A stretch of 64,000 nucleotides of DNA from Erysipelothrix sp. HDW6A (lineage in GTDB: Bacteria; Bacillota_I; Bacilli_A; Erysipelotrichales; Erysipelotrichaceae), in contig NZ_CP049859.1 in NCBI RefSeq assembly GCF_011400295.1, positions 992,001-1,056,000 on the forward strand, written 5' to 3'. Each line of letters opens with the position of its first letter. Position 1 is the first letter of the stretch. The position numbers were made by a program, and so were the translations under genes. This document shows positions 16,530 through 24,338 of this stretch, in pieces. A model generated the notes under the pieces. That model was not told the DNA's origin and ran no database searches. It worked only from the letters and a program-made list of their open reading frames with translations.

Positions 16530-16753
16530 TTGTATAGATTAATAGTAAACTGCTTTGTAAAGGTTCCTGTCCTACACGGTGGTATTTTCTCAATACCATT
16601 GGTAAATAAACAGTTGCTATTTGTGGCTGATCTATTTATTGGTGCGTTTTTTACTGCGGTAGTTTTTCTGTACTTAAACCAAAAGAACCAGTAGATAAGG
16701 AAATTATTGAAGAAATTACAGATTTAGATATCGAATTCTCATTTAGTGAATAG
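16530..16753 (+). pseudogene. decayed C-terminal fragment of a fructose-type PTS EIIC
   Basis: An open stretch from 16530 reads VLHGGIFSIPLVNKQLL and a hydrophobic segment, ending at TAG 16692-16694. This matches the PHGGIF-x-x-P-L-V end of fructose-family PTS EIIC proteins. After a one-base shift in the T run at 16662-16666 the frame continues as SVLKPKEPVDKE and ends at TAG 16751-16753. The shift equals loss of one T. No start, ribosome site or upstream EIIC sequence is present. It appears to be the stump of a permease gene lost or displaced near the McrBC segment. The gap 16452-16529 has nothing else recognised. Confidence 0.6.
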
Positions 16754-16768
16754 TAATAACTAAGGTGG

Positions 16769-16831
16769 TTTGAAAAAAATAGGGATTTTTGGCGATATTT
16801 AATCGTCACTAAGTTTCCTGTTTTTTTCAAA
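16769..16831 (+). repeat. long imperfect inverted repeat after the EIIC stump
   Basis: Arms TTTGAAAAAAATAGG and CCTGTTTTTTTCAAA (15 of 15 pairs counting one G-U). They enclose a smaller GCGAT / ATCGT hairpin. It may be the old terminator of the lost PTS gene or the edge of a vanished element; no transposase lies inside. Confidence 0.5.
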
Positions 16832-16919
16832 TAAATGTTGAAAATTGAAATGAAATAAACACTGCAAGTACAAGTTTCCACTATGGCTGCATATGTTTAT
16901 TTGATATTATATTTATAAG

Positions 16920-17111
16920 ATGGTCGTTGATATGAATGATGATAAGAAGAAAAAAGAAAGACGTATTTTTACTTCTCTAGAAGATGATATTGCTATCTAT
17001 TTCAAAGGAGTTGCAGTAGGTGCTGTTGTTGGAATCGTTACCGGTATTCCCATCTTAGGTGTAATTTCTTTCGTTTTTACTTTTGCTGGCTTACCATTTA
17101 GCAAAAAATAA
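16920..17111 (+). CDS. small membrane protein of unknown function
   Basis: 63 residues. A charged N-terminus (Asp/Lys/Arg-rich, 4-16) is followed by a Gly/Ala/Val-rich hydrophobic stretch at about 29-58. There is no clear Shine-Dalgarno site before the ATG at 16920, and another ATG exists at 16932. A terminator follows. It may be a genuine small gene of the accessory segment. No family is recognised. Confidence 0.5.
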   Translation: MVVDMNDDKKKKERRIFTSLEDDIAIYFKGVAVGAVVGIVTGIPILGVISFVFTFAGLPFSKK

Positions 17112-17129
17112 AAAAACATAAACACAACG

Positions 17130-17164
17130 AAGCCGAGCGTATCTTAGGAGAAAATGCTCGGCTT
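17130..17164. terminator. bidirectional terminator
   Basis: AAGCCGAGC / GCTCGGCTT stem (17130-17138, 17156-17164), between a plus-strand small gene and a minus-strand gene. Confidence 0.75.
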
Positions 17165-17179
17165 TAGGAATGTTTGTGA

Positions 17180-17902
17180 TTAGTTGCAATATGTTTGTAT
17201 CAATTCTAATGGTTCGTAAAAGGCAATATTTACATCTAACAAGTTACTTTTGAATTGAGTCCACAGAGCTAAAGCGATTTGCTCTGCATCTACTATACGG
17301 TTTATCGAATTGTTTATTGTACTTGTAATATACATGCTTCCTTTAGAAATTCTATCCTTCGGTAAGTGATATACTGGAAGAATTATACTTTCAAAACATG
17401 ATGTAACAAAGTTGCTTAATTTCTGATCGTTACTATACTCGATAGATTTGCTGGAATAATACACTTGGTAAGCAGAATCACTGAGTGTTCTTATTACCTT
17501 AGTTATTCCTGGAACAATCTCGAGTTGATTAGTAAAGGATAAGAATATAAGAGACCACTCAGAACGCATTTGTGAAGTTATGTTGAACTCATATAGAGTA
17601 CCAATCTCATCAAAGTTTAAACTAGAAATATATTTTAATTCTGAATAACTAGGTGTAATTCCCAACTGAGTCAAATATATTCTCCATGTCTCAATTACAA
17701 TTTCATCAATGTTCATAAATAATGCATCAATATCAAAAATAAATGTATGAATATCTTTACAACTCTGCTTCAGTCTCTCTTGATAAAAAGATTGCGCAAT
17801 TTGTATATATTGTTTACGGTCAGATGGAATATTTGACTCTTGGGCCAGTAAAAGAAGATTACTAATCTGATTTAATAGATTTTGAATTAGTATAGCTTCC
17901 AA
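17180..17902 (-). CDS. degenerate HAD-like protein
   Basis: About 240 residues from a TTG (17902) preceded by GAAAGGG. The frame stays open to 18046, but that would cover the AraC start and the shared promoter. After a helical N-terminal region, FIFDIDALFMNIDEI resembles HAD motif I, normally DxDGT, with the Gly-Thr lost. VYYSSKSIEY could be motif II, and PKDRISKG could hold the motif III lysine. HAD enzymes need both motif I aspartates plus the metal-site acids, so a hydrolase role is doubtful. It is divergent from an AraC regulator, and the two genes may be linked in regulation. Function unknown. Confidence 0.55.
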   Translation of the reverse strand: MEAILIQNLLNQISNLLLLAQESNIPSDRKQYIQIAQSFYQERLKQSCKDIHTFIFDIDALFMNIDEIVIETWRIYLTQLGITPSYSELKYISSLNFDEIGTLYEFNITSQMRSEWSLIFLSFTNQLEIVPGITKVIRTLSDSAYQVYYSSKSIEYSNDQKLSNFVTSCFESIILPVYHLPKDRISKGSMYITSTINNSINRIVDAEQIALALWTQFKSNLLDVNIAFYEPLELIQTYCN

Positions 17903-17955
17903 GTCACTCACCCTTTCTAAAACGACTTTCAAGTGAATTCCATCTACAATATAAT

Positions 17956-17995
17956 TATAACGCACATTTTTGTGATAAACTGTTACTATAACGCA
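17956..17995. promoter_or_regulatory. paired direct repeats in the divergent AraC promoter region
   Basis: TATAACGCA occurs at 17956-17964 and 17987-17995, start to start 31 bases (three helical turns) apart. AraC-family proteins bind such directly repeated half-sites on one DNA face. Confidence 0.5.
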
Positions 17996-18038
17996 TAATA
18001 CTATAATAAATGCGAATAAATGATTGAGCGGAGGGAAT

Positions 18039-18944
18039 ATGCACAAGAACTTAATAGTAACACCACTTGGTAAAAATCGCGAAGAGTTAATGGAAAGAGG
18101 GACACCGATTTTTCCCTGTGCGGTTTACCAAAGGAATACGAATGACTTTATAGCTGGCATCATTCCAGCTCATTGGCATCATGAATTGGAGTTTTTCTTT
18201 GTAGTGGAAGGAACTGCTATAGTTTCAATTATTGATAAGACCTTTGAACTCAAAGAGGGTGAAGGTTATTTTGTGAATGCTGATGTTATGCATGCGATAA
18301 CAAGTCCTGATGTTCAAGGGTGCTTATATCAATCAACAGTTTTTAATTCTAATGTGGTATCAGGTGCACCTGGAAGTGTCTATGATGTAATGTATATTAA
18401 GCCGTTTATGAAGAGGGGACTTCCATACTACATTTTCAATCTCGGTGATCCGCTTCGTGATCTCGTATTTAAACAATTCACAACATTTTTCGAAGCAGAT
18501 CGAAATAAGATTCTAAACTATGAGTTCGTAATGAGAGAGGCACTTACACAAATGATACTTACGTTAAATGTTCATAGTCATGAAGAGATTTCAAATGTGT
18601 CAACCATACAGCAACAACGTATGAAAACTATGTTGTCTTGGATTGATGAGAATTATCCACATCCTGTTACTATTCAAGATGTGGCAGATAGTGCAGGGAT
18701 TAGTGTTAGAGAAAGTCAAAAGATATTCTCAAACTTAGTTCATCTTACGCCAATTCAATACATTACGCGTCGTCGAATCTCAGCGGCAGTTTATCTACTA
18801 GAGAACACAGATAATACAATTAGTGAAATATGTATTACTTGTGGCTTTGAATCCTCAAGTTATTTTACTAAGAGGTTTAAAGAAATAATCGGAGAAACAC
18901 CTAAAATGTATCGTCAACAATTTCATGAAAAAAGGCTTGGATAA
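18039..18944 (+). CDS. AraC-family transcriptional regulator with cupin sensor domain
   Basis: 301 residues. The N-terminal cupin-like domain carries AHWHHELEFFFVVEG, a common sugar-sensing AraC signature. Two helix-turn-helix units fill about 200-295, with the family signature IRE/ICITCGFESSSYFTKRFKEIIGETP near the end. These regulators usually control sugar genes. The divergent HAD-like gene is the nearest possible target, and no sugar operon is adjacent. The ATG at 18039 follows GGAGGG; a TTG at 18024 would place that site inside the protein. Confidence 0.9.
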   Translation: MHKNLIVTPLGKNREELMERGTPIFPCAVYQRNTNDFIAGIIPAHWHHELEFFFVVEGTAIVSIIDKTFELKEGEGYFVNADVMHAITSPDVQGCLYQSTVFNSNVVSGAPGSVYDVMYIKPFMKRGLPYYIFNLGDPLRDLVFKQFTTFFEADRNKILNYEFVMREALTQMILTLNVHSHEEISNVSTIQQQRMKTMLSWIDENYPHPVTIQDVADSAGISVRESQKIFSNLVHLTPIQYITRRRISAAVYLLENTDNTISEICITCGFESSSYFTKRFKEIIGETPKMYRQQFHEKRLG

Positions 18945-18953
18945 CAAGCCTTT
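18931..18953. terminator. bidirectional terminator
   Basis: AAAGGCTTG / CAAGCCTTT stem with a short loop; it overlaps the stop codons of both convergent genes. Confidence 0.8.
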
Positions 18954-19338
18954 AATATTCTTCAATCTCCTGAACAGCAAAGTAGTTGCCTTCAGGATCG
19001 CTGAAATTGAATGTTTTTATATCATCAGTTTCTAATAAATCACCAACGACAATACCTTCTTTCATAAGCCGGTCTCTCAATCGTATAAGGTTATGACTTG
19101 AGAATAATATCGATGGTGTTCCTAAATTAAGCTCAGGAGACATTTCAGAGACGACCTTCTTATCAAAAAGCACAAGATGGGTTGTTGCATCAACTGTAAC
19201 AGAAAGTTCGACAGAGAGGCTGCGTTCTTCGTTGAAGTCTTCTTTAACTTCAGTCATTCCAAAATGTTTAATCCAAAAATCAGCAACCGTTCTTGGTTCA
19301 TCCACGTAAATCATAATACTGGTTTGTTTTGTTAGCAT
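18952..19338 (-). CDS. VOC (glyoxalase/bleomycin resistance) superfamily protein
   Basis: 128 residues with the paired beta-alpha-beta-beta-beta layout of the VOC fold: TSIMIYVDEPRTVADFWIKHFGM at the start and FNFSDPEGNYFAVQEI at the end, which includes the usual D-P-x-G-N turn and final Glu. Members are metal enzymes or antibiotic-binding proteins, and the specific role is not evident. The start at 19338 follows GGGAGG; the frame extends further but without a site. Confidence 0.85.
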   Translation of the reverse strand: MLTKQTSIMIYVDEPRTVADFWIKHFGMTEVKEDFNEERSLSVELSVTVDATTHLVLFDKKVVSEMSPELNLGTPSILFSSHNLIRLRDRLMKEGIVVGDLLETDDIKTFNFSDPEGNYFAVQEIEEY

Positions 19339-19424
19339 CGTAAGTCCTCCCTTATGTAATACCTTTATAGTATATCTCGAGAAAACACACAAGAAATATG
19401 CAAGTTAATTTGTTAAGAAAGCAA

Positions 19425-19451
19425 TAAAAAACCTGTAAGCTACGTTACAGG
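19425..19451 (-). terminator. terminator of tRNA-Leu
   Basis: CCTGTAA / TTACAGG stem (19432-19438, 19445-19451), with a T run on the minus strand at 19425-19431. Confidence 0.85.
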
Positions 19452-19463
19452 ATTAAAGCAATA

Positions 19464-19547
19464 TGGTGCACCAGATAAGATTTGAACTTACACGTCTTGC
19501 GACACACGCCCTCAAGCGTGCGCGTCTACCGATTCCGCCACTGGTGC
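19464..19547 (-). tRNA. tRNA-Leu (GAG anticodon) with anticodon loop one base short
   Basis: Type II tRNA with acceptor arms GCACCAG / CTGGTGC, a long variable arm and encoded CCA (19464-19466). The D-arm block TGGCGGAATCGGTAGACGCG and the T-loop GTTCAAATC fit a leucine tRNA. The anticodon arm is odd. CACGC pairs with GCGTG and leaves only six bases, TTGAGG, where seven are normal; the other pairing (GCACG / CGTGT) leaves eight. This is either a one-base deletion in a G run, an assembly error, or an unusual functional tRNA. Confidence 0.8.
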
Positions 19548-19559
19548 GACTGCCTTAGT

Positions 19560-19589
19560 ATTATAACATTGTCATGTATTAATGACAAT
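19560..19589 (-). promoter_or_regulatory. tRNA-Leu promoter with palindrome
   Basis: On the minus strand, -35 TTGTCA (19583-19588), 17-base spacer and -10 TATAAT (19560-19565). ATTGTCAT-N6-ATGACAAT (19568-19589) is a perfect palindrome covering the -35 and part of the spacer. The 19590-19740 stretch holds only AT-rich sequence and a plausible promoter for the next gene. Confidence 0.65.
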
Positions 19590-19746
19590 ATCGAAATGAT
19601 ATTTTTAATCCTAAATACAAAACACTCAATTTAGGTATTAAGTTCAATAAATAATAATATGTGTTCTTGTCGAAAACGTGATAAAGAATGCGTAAAATAT
19701 ATAGTTTTAGTGCTAGCTATGTTAAACTTATTGCAAGAGGTGGATT

Positions 19747-20268
19747 ATGAAAACATTATATTTAGTAGTTGATATGCAAAATGATTTTGTTGATGGTGCT
19801 TTAGGTTTTGATAAAGCGTCAACAGTTGTTGATAACATACATACGTACTTAAGAGAGAATCTAAAAGAACAAGATTCTATTATATTCACAAGAGATACTC
19901 ACTTTAGTAATTACCTTGATACCCAAGAGGGTAAAAAATTACCAATCATCCATTGTGTAAAGGACACAGAAGGATGGCAAATCGTGCCTAAACTTCAAGA
20001 GTTTATTCAAGAAGATACTCCTATTTTTGATAAACCAACGTTTGGTTCTTTAGAACTTGGTGTTTATCTTCAAGATAAGGACTTTGATACGATAGAGATA
20101 ATGGGACTTGTTTCGAATATTTGTGTCATTTCTAATGCAGTAATTGCGAAGTCGGCTTTACCTGAGGCGCGTATTGAAGTGCGTCGCGCACTCACATCCT
20201 CATTTGATGAAACGCTTGATGCAAAATCAATGGATGTTATGGCAGGCTTCCAAATAGAAATTATTTAA
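19747..20268 (+). CDS. isochorismatase-family cysteine hydrolase (nicotinamidase-like)
   Basis: 173 residues. The Asp-Lys-Cys catalytic triad is visible: VVDMQNDFVDGAL (D9), the lysine of FDKPTFGS (about 99) and VSNICVISNA (Cys about 127). The size and the early D-x-Q-N-D-F match small nicotinamidase/pyrazinamidase-like enzymes that recycle nicotinamide for NAD, but the histidine pattern of the metal site is incomplete, so the substrate is not certain. RBS is AGAGG. It is transcribed upstream of lspA with a short gap. Confidence 0.85.
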   Translation: MKTLYLVVDMQNDFVDGALGFDKASTVVDNIHTYLRENLKEQDSIIFTRDTHFSNYLDTQEGKKLPIIHCVKDTEGWQIVPKLQEFIQEDTPIFDKPTFGSLELGVYLQDKDFDTIEIMGLVSNICVISNAVIAKSALPEARIEVRRALTSSFDETLDAKSMDVMAGFQIEII

Positions 20269-20333
20269 AAGCCCTTTAGCCCTCAAGACAAATAGGCTTT
20301 GAGCATGTTATAATAATCAGAGTGAGGATTTTT

Positions 20334-20807
20334 ATGAAGAAAATATTATTGCTTATTACAGCACTCGTTGTAGCGCTGGATTTATGGTTTAAATCATTCA
20401 TTGAAAACATGATACCACTTGGGAAATCAATAACGATGATTCCAGATTTTTTTGATTTAATGAATGTTAGAAATACAGGAGCAGCCTGGAGTATGCTATC
20501 AGGAGCTCGTGTCTTGTTTTTAGTCCTTACACCGATTGTATGTGCTGGTTTAATTTATTACTTTATTAAAAAACAAGATGTTTACCAATTGACCGCAATA
20601 TCATTGATATTAGCAGGGGCATTAGGTAATTATTATGATCGCGTAGTATTTGGTTATGTAAGAGATATGTTTGCATTTAATATCTTTGGCTACAATTTCC
20701 CAGTATTCAATATTGCGGATAGTGCTGTAAGTATTGGTGTAGGTATTTTAATTGTATTAGTTATTTTAGAAGAAATGGGGTTGTATCATGAACAGACAAA
20801 TAATTGA
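20334..20807 (+). CDS. lspA: lipoprotein signal peptidase (signal peptidase II)
   Basis: 157 residues with four membrane helices. The two catalytic aspartates lie in GNYYDRV (family GNxxDR) and FNIADSAVS (FNxAD). The NTGAAWS block after helix 1 matches the family NxGAAFS. The enzyme cuts signal peptides before the lipid-modified Cys of prolipoproteins, such as those at 37900, 42157 and 53278. The start follows GAGG; a GTG at 20322 is less likely. It overlaps rluD by 20 bases, the usual lspA-rluD order. Confidence 0.95.
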   Translation: MKKILLLITALVVALDLWFKSFIENMIPLGKSITMIPDFFDLMNVRNTGAAWSMLSGARVLFLVLTPIVCAGLIYYFIKKQDVYQLTAISLILAGALGNYYDRVVFGYVRDMFAFNIFGYNFPVFNIADSAVSIGVGILIVLVILEEMGLYHEQTNN

Positions 20808-21696
20808 TGAAAATGATGGCGGAACACGTATTGACCAATACATGGCTTCGTTACTTCCAGAGTATTCTCGCAGTGTCATTCAAGGATGGATTGCTGATGA
20901 GAAGATTTTGGTGAATGGTAAAAAAGTAAAACAGAATTACCGATTAAAAGAAGAGGATCTTGTTGAGTATTCAATAACTGAAGCAGATATTCACTTAACA
21001 CCGATTCCGATGGATTTAGATATCGTCTATGAAGATGATGCGATTTTGGTTGTCAACAAACCTAAAGGCTTGATTGTTCACCCATCACCTTCAACATTGA
21101 ATCAACCCACACTTGTTCATGGTTTATTAGCTCATACTACTAACTTGAGTGATTGTAATGGTGACCTACGTCCAGGTATTGTTCACCGTATTGATAAAGA
21201 TACATCAGGACTTCTTGTTGTTGCGAAAACAAACGAGGCTCATGAGATCTTAGTTCAAGACTTAAAAGAGCGTAAGATATCACGTGAGTACTATGCATTA
21301 GTACATCACCAATTTAAACACCAAAGTGCATTGGTTGATGCACCTATTGGACGCGATCCACGTAATCGTCAACGTATGACTGTTACCGATCAAAACAGTA
21401 AAGAAGCTCGTACACATCTCTATCTAATTGAGAACTTCAAAGATCATAGCTTGTTACGATGTGAATTAGAAACAGGTAGAACACACCAAATTCGTGTTCA
21501 TTGTAGTTATATAGATCATCCAATTGTTGGTGATCAAACTTACAGTTATAAAAACACCTTGAGTACTCAAGGACAATGTTTACATGCCTTTAAATTGAAA
21601 CTCATCCATCCTATTACTCATGAAGCAATGGAATTCCATTGTGACATGCCGCAAGTAATGCTTGATGCGATAGAAGAAGTGAGGGGGATGATTTAA
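20788..21696 (+). CDS. rluD: RluD-family pseudouridine synthase
   Basis: 302 residues: an S4-like RNA-binding domain at 12-75 and a RluA/RluD catalytic domain after it. The catalytic Asp is in HRIDKDTSGLLVVAK (about residue 135), and RTHQIRVHC is the later conserved block. It modifies uridines in 23S rRNA. The start lies inside lspA, with GGGG upstream. Its stop overlaps the start of the rhomboid-like gene. Confidence 0.93.
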   Translation: MNRQIIDENDGGTRIDQYMASLLPEYSRSVIQGWIADEKILVNGKKVKQNYRLKEEDLVEYSITEADIHLTPIPMDLDIVYEDDAILVVNKPKGLIVHPSPSTLNQPTLVHGLLAHTTNLSDCNGDLRPGIVHRIDKDTSGLLVVAKTNEAHEILVQDLKERKISREYYALVHHQFKHQSALVDAPIGRDPRNRQRMTVTDQNSKEARTHLYLIENFKDHSLLRCELETGRTHQIRVHCSYIDHPIVGDQTYSYKNTLSTQGQCLHAFKLKLIHPITHEAMEFHCDMPQVMLDAIEEVRGMI

Positions 21697-22889
21697 TGGA
21701 TTTGAAAATGATGAGTGCATGGATGCTGCAATTATCAAATTACTTTATTAAACAATATAAGTATCAAATCGTATCCATGACTAAATCGAATACTGAAACA
21801 TGGTTGGTGAATCCTAAGAACAAGGAGACACCAATCATTATGGTATCTATAGAGCCTTCTCAAGATTTTAAGGAAGAAGCTATTGGACAACATCGAGAAA
21901 TGATTTCTCTTGCATTTAATATTCAAGCAAAAGGAATTAGTATATCCGTTAATCCAAATAGTCTTAAGCATGATGATAATACCATCATTATGACACCACA
22001 AAAAATGACAGAATCATTTTATATGAGTCAATTTACTGATATAGAAAAAGTGTTAAGTGAATCAAATAATGCAGAATATTCGTTTACGAAGGCTGTTGGA
22101 GATTTACGTAAAACATTAGTGAAGTCTAATCAAGGGATTCGACCTAAAGCAGTACGTGTCACAACGGCATTAGTCATGATTTCTATTATGGTATATTTCA
22201 TCTCAATGTTTGTTTTAGTTAATCTAACCAGTTTTGATGCAATGGCAATTATCATGGGTGGTATGTATAAACCGTTGATAACTCATGGTTTTGAGTTCTT
22301 TAGATTCATTACATCTGCTTTTGTGAACTTGAATATATTCCAGTTGATGTTAAGTATTATGGTCTTAAACCAATTTGGACAATTCTTTGAACGATACTTA
22401 GGAAGCAAACGTTATCTATTAATGTTTGTAAGTGGCTTATTAATGGGAAACCTTGGAGCATTTATTGCGGAAGATGTTACTGTATCTATTGGAGTAGCTC
22501 CAGCACTATCTGTATTCTTAGGTTACCTCGTCGTGAATATGGCTGAGACTAAGCTCTACAAGAACTCACGAATGATGAGTCAAACCTTCTCATTAACATT
22601 AAGTTGTGTACTTCTAATGTTCTTACCGAATGTTAGTTTTATGGCTGTTGTCGCATCCTTTATGTTAGGAATCTTATTTGGGTTTATCTTCTCCCATCGT
22701 CGTGATTGGGTAGAACTAAGAAAAGGTGCACAAGTATTGGCAATTATATTTAGTGTTGGGTTGATAGGTATTGGCCTTATGAAACGTGAACCTATAGAAA
22801 CACCAATAGTTAATGAAGCACTTATATCTTCATGGGAAGAGATTGGATTTATTCCATATCTTGAACATTTAAAAAATATTTTAAACTAG
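21696..22889 (+). CDS. rhomboid-family protein lacking catalytic residues
   Basis: 397 residues. A soluble N-terminal region of about 155 residues is followed by six or seven membrane helices. The rhomboid layout is clear: FRFITSAFVNLNIFQ (normally WR-x-x-T-x-x-F-x-H), then FGQFFERYLGSKRYL and SIGVAPALSVFLG. The catalytic GxSG is GVAP (266-269), the helix-2 His and Asn are replaced (VNLNIFQLMLS), and the helix-6 AHxxG is AVVAS. It should therefore be an inactive pseudoprotease, as seen in eukaryotic iRhoms. It starts at the rluD stop with GAGGGGG. Confidence 0.8.
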   Translation: MDLKMMSAWMLQLSNYFIKQYKYQIVSMTKSNTETWLVNPKNKETPIIMVSIEPSQDFKEEAIGQHREMISLAFNIQAKGISISVNPNSLKHDDNTIIMTPQKMTESFYMSQFTDIEKVLSESNNAEYSFTKAVGDLRKTLVKSNQGIRPKAVRVTTALVMISIMVYFISMFVLVNLTSFDAMAIIMGGMYKPLITHGFEFFRFITSAFVNLNIFQLMLSIMVLNQFGQFFERYLGSKRYLLMFVSGLLMGNLGAFIAEDVTVSIGVAPALSVFLGYLVVNMAETKLYKNSRMMSQTFSLTLSCVLLMFLPNVSFMAVVASFMLGILFGFIFSHRRDWVELRKGAQVLAIIFSVGLIGIGLMKREPIETPIVNEALISSWEEIGFIPYLEHLKNILN

Positions 22890-22901
22890 GAGGAACGTAA
22901 G

Positions 22902-23381
22902 ATGAAACGTTTGGATGCAATTTCTTGGGATGACTATTTTATGGGATTAGCTCACTTGTCAGCAATGAGATCAAAAGATCCATCAACACAAGTAGGGGCA
23001 GCAATTATTGACAGAAATCATAAAATCGTAGGAATCGGTTATAACGGATTTCCAATAGGGGTTAGTGATGATGATTTCTCATGGGATCGTGAAGGGGAGT
23101 TTCTTGAAACTAAGTACCCATATGTTGTCCATGCAGAACTCAATGCAATACTAAATGCAACTACCCGTTTGGATAATTGCATCATTTATGTATCGTTATT
23201 TCCTTGTAATGAATGTGCGAAAGCAATCATTCAAAGTGGTATTCGTGAGATTGTTTATGAAAGTGATAAATATGCTGACAGTGAATCTGTCATAGCATCG
23301 AAACGTATGTTAAGAGAAGCAGGTGTTACATTACGCTGTCTTGAACAACCTGTTAAGATTACTCTAACTCACGGCCAGTAA
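22902..23381 (+). CDS. deoxycytidylate (dCMP) deaminase
   Basis: 159 residues with the zinc-dependent deaminase motifs HAELNAI (HAE) and PCNECAKAI (PCxxC). SKDPSTQVGAAIID is typical of dCMP deaminase, which makes dUMP for thymidylate synthesis. RBS is AGGAGG. Its last 23 bases overlap the 3' end of the convergent RNase HIII gene. Confidence 0.93.
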   Translation: MKRLDAISWDDYFMGLAHLSAMRSKDPSTQVGAAIIDRNHKIVGIGYNGFPIGVSDDDFSWDREGEFLETKYPYVVHAELNAILNATTRLDNCIIYVSLFPCNECAKAIIQSGIREIVYESDKYADSESVIASKRMLREAGVTLRCLEQPVKITLTHGQ

Positions 23382-24264
23382 TCTTAGTAGTATTCGCAAA
23401 GTGAACTTTAGCTACTTTGTAAAGTTCCTCTTCACCAAATCTTTGAACAAATTCTGCACCAAAAATATCGACATGAGTTCCAGCACCTTTTGGAAATACC
23501 ATTTCATATTTGGCTGATAGCTTATCAAAGTAGTCGAGGAAAGCATCACGTGCAATGATTGCACCACATGCAACTGCAAGAAATTTGTTCTCTGCTTTTG
23601 TCTCAAAGTGTATGTTTTGGATTACTTGAGGTTCATCCTTTAGAATTTGATAGTAGCGTTTCTCACTAACAAATTGGTCAATGATGATTGTCTTTGGTAA
23701 TTCACCTTGTTTCTTCAAGTTAACATATGCTTGATTGTGTAACATTGCTTTAATTTCATTCATATTCTTTTGGCGATGAACGCGATTGTATTTTGGATTA
23801 TCCAAGATTAGTAGGCTATATTTAAGCGTATTTCTTAAAATAGGAGCAAGTTCTCGGACGACATCATCTTGAAGTTGTTTGGAGTCGACAATGCGCTCAA
23901 CGGGAATATTCTTAAGATCTTCCTCACTTACAATCGTTGCACAAACAACAACAGGTCCAAAGTAGTCACCTGTGCCTACTTCATCCGACCCAGCCATTGG
24001 AAATACTTGTTGTGGCTTAGAGGTAGAAGGTTTATCTCGATGTGTTGCAACTGTTGCTGTATCATTAAGATAAGGTTTCGCATGGAATTCAGCACCTTCG
24101 CCTTGAAAAACAACTTTACCACTGGTATAAGCTGTAATCGTTACATCAGTCCCTTTAATTTGAAATTCAGTATATTGAATATCATAACGAATGGGAAAGT
24201 GTGAATACTTTTGTTTAAGTGTTTGCATCTCACTTTTTGTGAGTTTAATGGATAGTGTTTTCAT
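23359..24264 (-). CDS. rnhC: ribonuclease HIII
   Basis: 301 residues. The N-terminal DUF3378 substrate-binding domain (1-80) is followed by the RNase HII/HIII catalytic domain. GSDEVGTGDYFGP gives the first Asp-Glu pair (about 93-94), VDSKQL follows, and AIIARDAFLDYF holds a later acidic residue. It removes RNA from RNA-DNA hybrids in the cytoplasm. It is the only minus-strand gene in this stretch and converges on the dCMP deaminase gene. Confidence 0.93.
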   Translation of the reverse strand: MKTLSIKLTKSEMQTLKQKYSHFPIRYDIQYTEFQIKGTDVTITAYTSGKVVFQGEGAEFHAKPYLNDTATVATHRDKPSTSKPQQVFPMAGSDEVGTGDYFGPVVVCATIVSEEDLKNIPVERIVDSKQLQDDVVRELAPILRNTLKYSLLILDNPKYNRVHRQKNMNEIKAMLHNQAYVNLKKQGELPKTIIIDQFVSEKRYYQILKDEPQVIQNIHFETKAENKFLAVACGAIIARDAFLDYFDKLSAKYEMVFPKGAGTHVDIFGAEFVQRFGEEELYKVAKVHFANTTKITGRELE

Positions 24265-24338
24265 AGCCTTATGATAAGCTATTTATTATTGAATAACAAT
24301 GCTTTTTGCATTATGATATTGAAAAAGGAGTGGTTATT

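Noticed and set aside
12410-16831. tRNA-Arg(CCT) as the attachment site of an integrated element carrying mcrBC
   Set aside because: No copy of the tRNA 3' end was found downstream to 17.2 kb, and no integrase is present.
16769-16831. Inverted repeat as insertion-sequence ends
   Set aside because: Only about 30 bases lie between the arms, and there is no transposase; a terminator or scar is simpler.
17903-18046. N-terminal extension of the HAD-like gene
   Set aside because: It would overlap the AraC start and the divergent promoter; the TTG at 17902 has a ribosome site.
23869-24204. Plus-strand open frame of 111 codons
   Set aside because: It lies wholly inside rnhC on the other strand; it is cysteine- and asparagine-rich with no ribosome site, so it is a shadow.
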